Below, in pieces: positions 12,379 through 24,300 of a DNA stretch of 64,000 nt. Within the stretch, counting starts at the first letter, position 1, and each line of letters opens with the position of its first letter. The stretch spans positions 12,518,275 to 12,582,274 of the forward strand of contig NC_134032.1 of assembly GCF_964204645.1 (NCBI RefSeq). Reading direction: 5' to 3'. The position numbers and the translations under genes were made by a program. The notes under the pieces are model-generated. The model saw only the letters and a program-made list of their open reading frames with translations, was not told where the DNA came from and did no database searches. The DNA is from Tubulanus polymorphus (taxonomy: Eukaryota; Nemertea; Palaeonemertea; Tubulaniformes; Tubulanidae).

Positions 12379-13876
12379 ATCTATTTAGCTAGTGTAATCT
12401 ATTTAAACTGTGTGATGAATTTTCTTCAACTCGTGATAAATTTGAGCTGTGCGGTAACTTTAAGTATTAACTTAGTATTAATGAACTATTGATTTGCAGT
12501 ACCTTTTCATTCAAATGGTACAATAATCATCTCAAAATCTTCAAAGTAGGTAAAAATCAACTCTTGGCAATTTTTTACTTGTAGTATTTTTAACTGTGCG
12601 ATGCGATGAATTATTAGAATTAATTTTTAAATATTTTGAAATCAAGCTAGCATAATAAATTATTGATCATATTATGGATTTTTACAATTTCGATTTCCAG
12701 AGTTGTGGCTCCCCATTAAGTAAAGCTGTTAATATTTACTTAGTTCAACTTCATTATCTTAATTGTAAGGAATCCAGCCAATACTTAAATAATTAGTGGG
12801 ACCACAACTGCATGGCAATTGTTCATGTTAACAAAAGGACAATAGGATTGCAAGGCCAGGTGAAGCTCATGGTCTGTATTGTCATAGAAGTTTGCTTACA
12901 CACTTTTATGATATCATGGATATTAAGACAGCTAGAATCATTTCTATGGGTGTTTGTTAATTCTTAGTTAATGAAAAATTACAAATACTTCTAAAACACA
13001 GTCCTTGAAAAAAGATTTTTGAGTTTGAAAAAATCATCCAGTCTAGCCTTGCTAACTTGGTAATGTAGGTAATTTCACATAATTACATAATACTTTCACA
13101 TAATACTTGCATTGCTTTGGACAATCCCTAGAACTTGTGTTGGCAATATCTATTGCCACCAAATTTTGCAACATAGGAAAAAATGTCACTTTTTGTATAG
13201 TAGGAAAAAGAACTCAGTTGTTATGAACATATGTATTCGAGTTGACTGCATTAATTATCAGTCATTTTATCAATGATCTCTTTCTATTGAATTTCAAACC
13301 TGCTATTGTATTTGGCGCTGTATTTTAGTACCCCTAAGTTTCTCCACTTAAAATTTCTTTAGTTTGTGGCATACTATGAACATTACTTAAATCAAAAATT
13401 AAAAGTTAATCAAAAATTATTACTCTATAGTTAGTTAAAATCAAATTAGTAAGCAGTAATTATATTCTGAATGTCTATGGCATTTTTTTCCTACTGTCAT
13501 TTTCACTGGTGGTATTTTTTCCTACAATCGCCTCACAGGTAAGTCAGGTAAAAAAAAGTTCACATAGCATAACCCTTTATCTTGCAGGAAACTGAAAAAT
13601 TGGTTTCAGTGTTAATCGCACAGTTCTAATTATTTATTTAAGAATCTATCGAAAGAGTTTATTGCACTGTTTGGATATATTGCAGTTTTATTGCAAGCTA
13701 ATAGAATTGGAGAATCATCTTTTTTTTGATATGTGATTGAAAATACCAAGTAGAGATTTTTACCTACTTCAAAGGATTTCAACCCAGGGGTTTTATCTAC
13801 TACCCCTTATCTTATACCAGTAGTTAAATATGTTTTTGATAAATTTGTAACGGTCATGCATTATTCTCATCTTCAG

Positions 13877-15763
13877 ACTGTTAAACGCAAGCTGACCTCT
13901 CTACAGAAGTTGAGGTGTAATGAAAGAAAAAGGTTTGCAAGAATAACTAAAAAGGTGAAAACAAAATTACTTTTATAAGAACAGATCATACAAGAATCAT
14001 GTTTTCATAATATATTCAAAAGTAAATGAAAGGGCCTACGAGATTTTCATATGATTATAACATTTTTCAGATAAAATCAGAAAAGAACTTGCCAGCAATG
14101 GTTTTACTACAATATAACAAGGGGTCTGTAGATATTGTTTCAAGCAAGTACCAAACATGTTTATTGTTTCAAATACTTGTTTAACGAATATATATGATTC
14201 TCATATCTGACAATTCACAGGATAATTTTTCTTGATAAATACATGTATGGAACCACATGACTTGGTGACAATCAAGTGATCATAATTCAGCAAATATTTT
14301 TTTTCTTTTTAGACATCCCTGCACTTCAGACGGCAACACAAAATTCCGTACTTAAGTCGGAGTTCTTAAAAGTGGTAGTAGCGTCCCTAAAAAAATCTAC
14401 GGATGAAAATTCAGATGGAGAAGCGTTATGGAGTAAAGTTTCATTGAAGGACCATGCATATGAAGAAATTGACGCCCAAGGGAATCATACTCTAAGAGCT
14501 TTGGTCTCAAGAATTATCGTCGGAGCTGGTGAGTTAACACTAAGGCCTTTTTTATTAGTTGGAGTTCAGAATTTTTCACGAAATAGTGGGAGGGCTAAGG
14601 GAATATTTGATAATATGTGCTTTAAACTGGAAGAAAACAGGGAAAAAATTTAAAAAAAAAAGTTTTTTAGAATTATTTTGAGTATTTCCTACATTAAACC
14701 TCAGAAGGACTGCAGAAAAAAATAAAAAAGGAGTGAAAATTGTGATGAATTTGATTCAAATAATGGGAGAAATGAAAAAACTTTTTTTGAAAATTACAAG
14801 ATTGAACATTGAGATGAACATAAATTTTTACAAGTTGCTAGATTGCAAACCAAGACGTACATGACAAAAAAATTTATTACTTTTGAAAAATTGTGATGAA
14901 AACAGGGAGGACTTTTTTTTAATTAGATGATTTTGGCAGAATTCTGGGAGGCCGATCCAAGTAAGGTTAAATCATACATTCTATTACAAATTCTTATGTT
15001 ATTTCCAGAAGGAAAAAAAAGTCGATCAATATGGGGCGATGACACGAATAGACCTACATGGTGGCCTGATTAAATCAACAATCCGGAGGGATATTTTGCT
15101 GAATTTTGACCGAAACAAATGGAAAATCAGGACAATTCCACATACTAAGCAGCAGGATAGCACGTCATGTGGACTTCTATGCCTTGCTGTGAGTAGCAAA
15201 AAAAATTCAATAACTCCTTCAAAATTATCACTGATAGTTTCTTTAATTTATAGGTCTTCGCATTACCTGAAATTCTCTTCTTTCAGTTCGCTGAAGGTCT
15301 AATATGCGAAACCTCGCTAGAGGATTTTGAATCAGCTAGTTCTGGAATCGAATCTATGCAAGAACAAGTGCTGGAAATTCTCCATGGTGTATGCGGTAGG
15401 TACTCTTCTATCAGTAGATCAAAGCGCAACTTGTTGGTGGTCAAGATACATCTGAAATAAATGAAATGAACAATATATATATTTCTATAGATACAGAAAT
15501 ACTAAAAATGGTATGCCGGTTGTGTGGCCAAAAGGAACCAGCTGATGACAAACACAAAAGAATTCTCTGGGTAAGAGTTACAAAAAAGCTGTTAATAATC
15601 ACTTATATTATTATTACCATACTCTGATCAGATTATTGGATTATCTCTTTTTAAGGAAGGATGTGAGAGGTGTGAATTCTTTTGGCTGCACAGGCAGTGT
15701 ATCAAGAGGGGTAAAGGAAGTTGCCGATTGAGAAGAGGTGTTTGTCCAATTTGTGCACTGTAA
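13877..15763 (+). CDS. Unrecognised gene with Ulp1-type protease motif and C-terminal PHD-like finger
   Basis: Exons supported by splice sites: 13877-13954 (basic, coiled-coil-like), 14313-14528, 15009-15188, 15287-15395, 15491-15570, 15656-15763 with TAA. A possible first exon is 11885-11914 (MSDEQSF, donor GTAGGT); another may start at 14071. The 3' half reads QQDSTSCGLLC, the catalytic-Cys signature of Ulp1/SENP cysteine proteases, then FAEGLI, then Cys-x2-Cys, Cys-x2-Cys, His-x2-Cys, Cys-x2-Cys spaced like a PHD finger. The catalytic His and Asp are not found. Exon 15009-15188 is odd: the frame from the upstream exon gives SIWGDDTNRPTWWPD then stops at 15071, while the downstream exons need the frame open from 15039. 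Either two products, an unseen splice or a frameshift is present. Ulp1 domains are common in DNA transposons, so a domesticated or decaying transposon gene is possible. Confidence 0.5.
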
Positions 15764-16030
15764 TAATGTTTTGTATTTTGTGAATAGACAATTCGAAATA
15801 TATTTTATACTGTAATCGTTTTTCTCTTACATTGGATTGTAAAACATTACCAACTCATTCAGACTTGCACTTATTCAGTTCAAGTAGGTCGGTCAAGGTT
15901 TACTGTATTTTTTGGTGAAAGGAGATATTTTCAATGTTTTTATGGATATACAACAAAATGTTTGTAGGACTCGTGGTGCAATTTGAATCGAAAGTTGATG
16001 GATGGACGAATGGTTAGAGGATGTCAGCTA

Positions 16031-17276
16031 TCCCCAGGGATGTTAATATGCCAGATAATGTCCAGTTAAGGTCCCCAGGGTTGTTAATGCAGATATCAAC
16101 TTCAGGGATGTAAATATGCCAGATAATGTTCATTTAAGGTCCCCAGGGTTGTCAATATAAATATCAACTTCAGGGATGTAAATATGCCAGATAATGTCCA
16201 TTTAAGGTCCCAGGGTTGTTAATGTAAATATCAACCCCCAGGGATGTAAATATACCAGATAATGTCCAGGTAAGGTCCCCAGGGTTGTTTATGTAAATAT
16301 CAACTTCAGGGATGTTAATATGCCAGATAATGTCCAGTTAAGGTCCCCAGGGTTGTTAATGTAAATATCAACTACAGGGATGTTAATATGCCAGATAATG
16401 TCCAGTTAAGGTCCCCAGGGTTGTTAATGTAAATATCAACTTCAGGGATGTTAATATGCCAGATAATGTCCAGTTAAGGTCCCCAGGGTTGTTAATGTAA
16501 ATATCAACTACAGGGATGTTAATATGCCAGATAATGTCCAGTTAAGGTCCCCAGGGTTGTTAATGCAGATATCAGCCCTGGGGATGTTAATATGCCAGAT
16601 AATGTCCAGTTAAGGTCCCCAGGGTTGTTAATGTAAATATCAACCCCCAGGGATGTAAATATACCAGATAATGTCCAGGTAAGGTCCCCAGGGTTGTTAA
16701 TGCAGATATCAGCCCTGGGGATGTTAATATAAATATCAACTTCAGGGATGTTAATATGCCAGATAATGTCCAGTTAAGGTCCCCAGGGTTGTTAATGTAA
16801 ATATCAACTACAGGGATGTTAATATGCCAGATAATGTCCAGTTAAGGTCCCCAGGGTTGTTAATGTAAATATCAACTTCAGGGATGTTAATATGCCAGAT
16901 AATGTCCAGTTAAGGTCCCCAGGGTTGTTAATGTAAATATCAACTACAGGGATGTTAATATGCCAGATAATGTCCAGTTAAGGTCCCCAGGGTTGTTAAT
17001 GCAGATATCAGCCCTGGGGATGTTAATATGCCAGATAATGTCCAGTTAAGGTCCCCAGGGTTGTTAATGTAAATATCAACTTCAGGGATGTTAATATGCC
17101 AGATAATGTCCAGTTAAGGTCCCCAGGGTTGTTAATGCAGATATCAGCCCTGGGCCTGGGGATGTTAATATGCCAGATAATGTCCAGTTAAGGTCCCTAG
17201 GGTTGTTAATGCAGATATCAGCCCCAGGTATGTAAATATGCCAGATAATGTCCAGTCAAAGTTCCCAGGGTTGTAA
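16031..17276. repeat. 68-bp minisatellite, about 18-19 copies, with higher-order structure
   Basis: The unit contains CAGGGATGTTAATATGCC, AGATAATGTCCAGTTAAGG and TCCCCAGGGTTGTTAATG, at a regular 68-bp period. Variants at the start of the unit (CTTCAGGG, CTACAGGG, CCCCCAGGG, CCCTGGGG) are not random: the order TTC, TAC, TTC, TAC, CCCTGG at 16304-16590 recurs at 16739-17025, showing duplication of a four-unit block of 272 bp. One unit at about 16713 is truncated. No open frame runs through it. Confidence 0.93.
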
Positions 17277-17284
17277 AAATTTAT

Positions 17285-17329
17285 CTGATTAAATCAACAA
17301 TCCGGAGGGATATTTTGCTGAATTTTGAC
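17285..17329 (+). pseudogene. 45-bp exact copy of part of the Ulp1-like exon
   Basis: CTGATTAAATCAACAATCCG... at 17285-17329 matches 15066-15110 base for base. In the source exon these 45 bases are 15 whole codons of the Ulp1 reading frame, and the segment starts within a few bases of the frame conflict. The copy sits directly after the last unit of the minisatellite and has no open continuation. Confidence 0.8.
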
Positions 17330-18313
17330 TTTTTTTGTTCGTTTAAAGCCACATTTACTCATAGAAATATAATTAATCAATTTACCCTAAAGGGCTGTAA
17401 GTATGTCAGATATGACCATTCAATATCCTCAGGGACGTTAACGAACAATACCCATCCAGTTAACATCCCTGGGGCCGCTAATTGGGGCTGCATGCCGTAA
17501 AACGGCATACAGTTATACCTGATCGATGGGCGCCGCCATCTTGTTTGATCAATATAGCTGAATTGAATTTATATAAATCAAATATATTTTGCCGTCCAGT
17601 TCTTTTTACATTATTTTTCAATTCGAGATTCTGATATTAGAACGGAAAGTTGCTTAACCGTTTCTTGCCATATCTGATGAATAATGATGGCAATAACAAC
17701 CAACTTTCAATTCATTGGGTAAATAAAATTGTTTTGAATTGAAATCACTTTTCGGTAATTAGCGCGACATTTTCTAGGAAATTCCAAAAGTTCCGGGGTT
17801 TTCCAAAAACGACGATAGCGAAAAAGAAAAGCTATATTCGAAGAATTATTCCACGGATTCCATTTAGAAGGTTAGATTTTCTGATTGGGCGAATTCTAAT
17901 TTCTGTTTTAATTGATAGAGCAATTGAGAGAGTTTTTGCCTTTAAAGCCTTTGGGCCACCGGCGTCCTGATGAGTAGGCCTAGGTGTAGGGTAGTGTCTA
18001 CTGTCTGACAGCAGTAGTTACATTTTTTAGCAGTTGAGTTTAGTGATCTGATTTTGAATGTAAAAAATAAAATCGTCCCCTTGCCCAAAAAAAATTGCTC
18101 GTTATGATTATTTTAGCAAGCCGCAAGCCCGATGCACTCCCTGAATGGGTTAGGTTGTTGGCATTCATAGGTTGTTTTTCTCCATCTCCCCCTCTTTCCC
18201 CCATGACATTTCTATAAGCCTATTCATCTTCTTCCTCAATCACCGTCCATGCCTTCAAGTTGATCTTGTTTTATTGTAGCTAGTTGAAGCAGCAGCAGTA
18301 ATCGACGGACGGA

Positions 18314-21300
18314 ATGGCAACAATCGACCAACTAGGCTCCGAGAGAACCAAAAAATACGACATACCTCTCAGTCACTTAGACTTCAAATATATCGAAGAT
18401 TGCAGCGACGTGAAAGAACTTGAAAAAATTCTCAAATGTTTGAGGTTGGTCTTTCAGAAAATGTTCATTTCTCGTCAAAACCAATTTATTTAATTCAGTT
18501 TATCTGAAATCAATTTCCTTCAACTTGCTTGAGAGGATGTCAGGTGGCCTAGCTCAGTCAGTTTTAGTAATAGGCCTATGTATGTGATATTGGTCTTCGT
18601 AGCATCAGTATAGATTGGCAGCTGAATGAAAACATCAAATTTGGATCTACAGGGACCCAGTTCCACAGTTCTGAGTTGAGTTAACTCGGAGTTAAAATCA
18701 GTTCATTTTCATTGTGTTAACTCTAGAGTTAAATCTAAACTCAGAACTGTGGAACTGTGTCCAGTTATATTTTACACTGGCTGAGCTATGCCACTTGATG
18801 TCCTCTCAAGCAAAGTTGATGTAGTCATTTAGGAGTTAAACCTATTGGTGAAATTGCGCCCAAGGGCCAGTTGCACTGCCAGTCTTAGTCCTGTCCAAAA
18901 CTCAAAACCAATTGAAGTTGTCCGACAGATCATATTTTACCTAAAACTGGGCCTGAATCTGAGCCGCACTAAACCAAGCTGGACCCAGTTCCACAGTTGT
19001 GAGTTATAGAGCTCAGAGTTAACTTAAACTCATAACTGTGGAACTGGGTCCGGAGCCCAGTTTCACGAAAAAGTTTAAGCCTAAATCGGTTAAGTTTGAA
19101 TTGTTGTCCTCATTGAAAACATGAAGTAACCAATGGTGATTACACAAAAAATTTGAGTTTTCCTTTTTAAGAAACTGGACCCAGTTCATTTTCATTGAGT
19201 TAACTATGAGTTAAATCTTAACTCAAAACCGTGGAACTGGGTCCAGAGCACCAAAATCGACAGTTCAGATTTAACACGAAACTACAGCCACATTGAATCT
19301 AAATTCTGTTTGCAAATTATTTCTATTCGATATTTATAGGTCACGCGAGGAAGGATTCTATCCAGACTTGGAAACGGCGTGCGAGAAAAAACTGACGCTA
19401 ATTGCACCCGAAAATCGATTGTTGCGTAAAACAAAAGCGGCGAAATCAAAACGCGATTTAGACAAAGAAGATCTCGTCAAATTAAACAATGATTTACGAG
19501 TAAGTTTATCCATAATCATCAGTTATCAGATTTTCTGATTACGGGTTCCTACAACTCCTTCATTCGGTTCAAAACTCCTTTCAAACAAAAAAGACTCCTT
19601 AAATTTACACAAATGCCCAAAACTCAAACTTTAAAACTTCAATTTTGAGAAATAGGCAATTAGACATTTTTGTCCAGTATTAAGTTTGTAGTTGTATCAT
19701 AATCTATGCCTCAATCGGTACAGTCAGGACCAGGATTTGTGTTTACCCAATTAAGCAGTTACTGAATAAGAACCTAGTGTAAAGAATAAAGATTTGCTTA
19801 CATAACCACGGAATGAATGGTTTACTGGGATAAACAGATTTAAGTGGTGTCTACTGTAATTGGAATATGAAAGTGATGCAGACAGTTCCTCAAAATTTTC
19901 TCCTTTAAAATACCTAGAAAACAACTTCTATTCAGGTATGACTGATCTGTAGGGACCCTGGATCAGTAAGCTTAATCATAACTTAAAGCATTATCAGTTA
20001 TCAAGTATCATTACAGGCTATAGACTATAGATATTAGTTTTTATCATATCCATATCAACTATCATTATCAGTTTTCATTATACACCTTCCAACATTATCA
20101 TCATAACTCTTTGCCATTATTTAGCTTATCACGACACTAATGGCCTAGATTTTTGTTAGTGATTGAATTTCGAGTATATTTTTGTAGTAAATTCTATATT
20201 ATATCTTTTGATTTTTTCCATTCTCAGGATTGGATGGGAGACATGAAATCGGCGGAGACCAATCTGAAGACCGCAGGCGGCGCGACAAACAACCTACCAC
20301 CGGTCAGAGGAGCGGGCGTAGAAATACCAACCGATTCGGTAAATGTTCATCTTAAATTTCGACCCAATAAACCAATAGTTTTCTCCCCGAGAAGGACCTT
20401 GTGCTATTAGTTATCCTGTTAGATAGCAATCAATAGGACAACCCGCTACAAATTTTGTCCCTTTTCAATTACGTAGCTTCCATCTAGAGTTTTAGGTCCC
20501 CACATAAAGCAAATTGTGTTTTTAGGATCAACCGTGATGATCCCTATAGAACGGTCCTGAGAGGAACTTTCTTTTAACTCTTGGTGTACCCACTGGATAT
20601 ACACAGCTGATATTTGTCATTAGGAAGGAAATAAGTGTTGAAATTGATATGAAAAGTTTCGTCCATCAGCTCTAAGCTGTTTGGAAGTACACTTCCCATA
20701 ATACCTCTGGGTGTGGGGTGGTTGCTATGGTACAATGTTGTTCCGAAATTTCACTCAACAATAGCGTATCATTGCAACGGAATGCTTCACGAATTTGTTT
20801 AGTCATTACTAGTAGTTTTATGTGTTCAATAATAAGGACCGTTTTTAGCTTAGACTGGTTCATGAAACTGGACCATGTTCGTCATAAAACAGTGACCGTG
20901 TGGTGGTCTGTGAAGTAATGCAAATTATTTAGATGTTTTTCATGGGTGGCAGGGTTTACATTTCTGTGTCGTTAACTGAACAACACTGAGTCTGAATTTA
21001 CTGTTAGACAAACAATAGACTACGAAGTTCATACACGAATCTACCACGGTCAGACCGATGGCGATTTTTCGCTGAATCATCCGTGTCTCATATTTGTTTA
21101 AATTACCTATAGGAGTGACTGGTATGCCATAAAAACCTGCGCGCTGCATCCTTTCAATAAATAACAGTGTTTCACACCCGATGAATACAGCAACAAGTGC
21201 GAACGACATTCTCAACGCGCGTAACTCTAACGTGTTGGAAGTTTGATTCTTTATTGCTGAACGACTTATACCAATTCGTGAGAATTTGATCCCGATCAAA

Positions 21301-24300
21301 GCCATGATCAAAATGACGTTTATGGCGATCAGTGCAATCATAGGAGTGATGATATTTATTACAGTACCCTGCCAGCCCTCCATACGACTTTTCCATTGAC
21401 CAAAAATGGGACCAAAGAAAGGGAATTCCCTGCCTTGTCCGAAAGTGGGTGAATAGTAATCACAGTGCTGCAGCACGAGAGCTTGGTTCGGAATAAACGA
21501 TGGAAAGAAACAGAAAAAACTGAAAACAGTTAACAAGAATATAATGTAATTCACTACTTTTCGCGTCCAGAACAATCTCGATTTTAATGGGAAAAGCGTA
21601 ATTATAAGTCTTTCTAGACTGATCAGAATAACGCACCAGTTTCTGGTCAGTTGAAACATATAAAATGGTCCTATCGCAACTTTTATGAATTCATGGCCGA
21701 AATACCAGTCATCCATTCGTAAAATGGTATCGCCTAAATGTACGTAGAGGTGAACCGTGCGTAGAGGGTACATGACAAACACACTCGATGTATAAGATAT
21801 GTCGTAAATAGCGAGAATCTTCAGTAAATAGTAAACATCCTTATTCATCTTTTTCAAAACTGTAATCGTCATGATGTTCAAAACGATGCCCGATATTGTG
21901 ACGGGTCCGTAAAAGAAAATGTACATATAAACGCTGATTTCATACTCCACACGGATTGTCAGATTAGCCCGCGCCCAATCGCAAACTCCATTATAGACTG
22001 GTTTTGACAGAACCGTAGTGTTCGAATCGCTCATCATTCTTCTAGCAACTTCTCTTGCCAATTCCAACTAAATTGTCTAGAATATCATCTGCCTAATCCT
22101 CCCGGCGTCAGAACTCACCTATTTTCAGTATCAGGTAGCAATTTGTGAGACGACGGTGCACTGGTGTAATGTATTAGCTCGAGGTGCAAGTTGATAGTAG
22201 GCCTTATCTAAATTACTGTGTATACCAGTAGGAACTTTATAGAATATTTTCGTTACCGAACTACGATAGCGAATGGAAATACAAAGAAACGAGAACTACT
22301 CAGTTCAATGTAAAAGTCTTGAGTAAAATATATTTTCCTTTAAAGATACAAAATAAGATATAATACGCATGCGCAGGCACCGGACGATCAGAGGACGTCA
22401 CTGATATGATCCAGATGTAAAAAGGTCGTTAGGTTATAAGAGAGAAGTTCCGCTTTTACCACAAAAGCCATAAAATAGAAATGTAAAATGAGAGCAGTTT
22501 CGGAGAATTGGTGCATCGTCCTCCTCCGATGAAAGCTCGTTATTTTTAAAACTACTAGTTACCCACTGGATATACACAGCTGATATTTGTCATTAGGAGG
22601 GAAATAAGTGTTGGAATTAATATGGAAAGTTTCGTCCATCAGCTCTTAGCTGTTTGGAAGTACACTTCCCATAATACCTCTGGGTGTGGGGTGGTTGCTA
22701 TGGTACGATGTTGTTGCCAAATTTGAATTTCACTCATCAATAGCGTATCATTGCAACAGAATGCTTCACGAATTTGTTTAGACATTACTGGTAGTTTAAT
22801 GTGTGCAATAATAAGGACCGTTTGTAGCTTAGACTGGTTCATGAAACTGGACCATGTTCGTCATAAAACAGTGACCGTGTGGTGGTATGTGAAGTAATGC
22901 AAATTATTTAGATGTTTTTCATGTGTGGCAGGGTTTACATTTCTGTGTCGTTAACTGAACAACACTGAGTCTGAATTTACTGTTAGACAAACAATAGACT
23001 ACAAAGTTCATACACGAATCTACCACGGTCAGACCGATGGCGATTTTTCGCTGAATCATCCCCGTCTCATATTTGTTTAAATTACCTATAGGAGTGACTG
23101 GTATGCCATAAAAACCTGCGTGCTGCATTCTTTCAATAAATATCAGTGATTCACATCCGACAAATACAGCATCAAGAGCGAATGACATTCTCAACGCGCG
23201 TAACTCTAACGTGTTGGAAGTTTGATTCTTTATTGTCGAACGACTTTTACCAATTCGTGAGAATTTGATCCCAATCAAAGCCATCATCAAAATGACGTTT
23301 ACGGCGATCAGAACAATCATAGGAGTGATGATATTTATTACAGTACCCTGCCAGCCCTCCATACGACTTTTCCATTGACCAAAAATAGGATCAAAGAATG
23401 GGAAATTCTTGCCTTGCCCGAAAGTAGGTGAATAGTGAATACAGCGTTGCAGCACGAGAGCTTGGTTCGGAATAAACGACGGAAAGAAACAGAAAAAACT
23501 GAAAACAGTTAAGAAGAATACAACGCAATTCACTACTTTACGTGTCCAGAATATCCGCGATTTCAACGGGAAAAGTGTAATTACGAGTCGTTCGAAACTG
23601 ATCAGAATAACGCACCAGTTCCTGGTCAGTTGAAACATATAAAATGGTCCTATCGCAACTTTTATGAATTCATGGCCAAAATGCCAGTCATCCATACGTA
23701 AAATGGTATCGCCTAAATGTATGTAGAGATGAACCGTGCGTAGAGGGTACATGACAAACACACTCGATGTATAAGATATGTCATAAATAGCGAGAACCTT
23801 CAGTAAATAGTAAATATCCTTATTCATCTTTTTCAAAACTGTAATCGTCATGATGTTCAAAACGATGCCCGATATTGTGACGGGTCCGTAAAAGAAAATG
23901 TACATATAAACGCTGATTTCATACTCCACACGGATTGGTAGATTAGCCCGCGCCCAATCGCAAACTCCATTATAGACTGGTTTTGACAGAACTGTAGTGT
24001 TCGAATCGCTCATCATTATTCTAGCAACTCCCCTCGCCAATTCCAACTAAATTGTCTAAAATATCATCTGCCTAAGCCTCTCGGCGTCAGTACTCACCAA
24101 TTTTCAGTATCAGGTAGCAATTTATGAGTCGATGGTGCACTGGTGTAGCCTGAGGTGCAAGCCGATAGTAGGCCTAATCTAAATTACTGTGTACCGGTCA
24201 GAACTGTATAGAATGTGAAAGCTCGTTATTCTTAAAACTATACGCATATTTTCTTGTTCATCTTTCACAATTTTGAACTCTGATGTTGGTTTATATACAC

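Larger units (their letters stand above)
15764..18313. other. Region between the Ulp1-like gene and SPAG1
   Basis: Contains the 68-bp array (16031-17276), the 45-bp exon echo (17285-17329), one further diverged array unit near 17420-17475, and then about 800 bp of unique sequence leading to the SPAG1 start. I see no further coding sequence. The SPAG1 promoter should lie here, but no clear TATA element is visible. Confidence 0.5.
20587..24205. repeat. Tandem duplication of a receptor-gene unit
   Basis: The segment at about 20587-22230 is repeated at about 22560-24205, offset about 1979 bp. It covers both receptor genes and several hundred bases of flank on each side (for example ACCCACTGGATATACACAGC at 20590 and 22561). 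Similarity in the flanks nearly equals that in the coding part, so the duplication is fairly recent. Confidence 0.9.

Noticed and set aside
17950..17990. GTCCTGATGAGTAGGCCTA, a second hammerhead-like start
   Set aside because: No GAAA follows at a suitable distance, so only half of the core is present.
22035..22067. Longer 375-residue versions of both receptors starting at 22067 and 24046
   Set aside because: Those positions are TTG, not ATG; the first ATG in frame is ten codons downstream in both copies.
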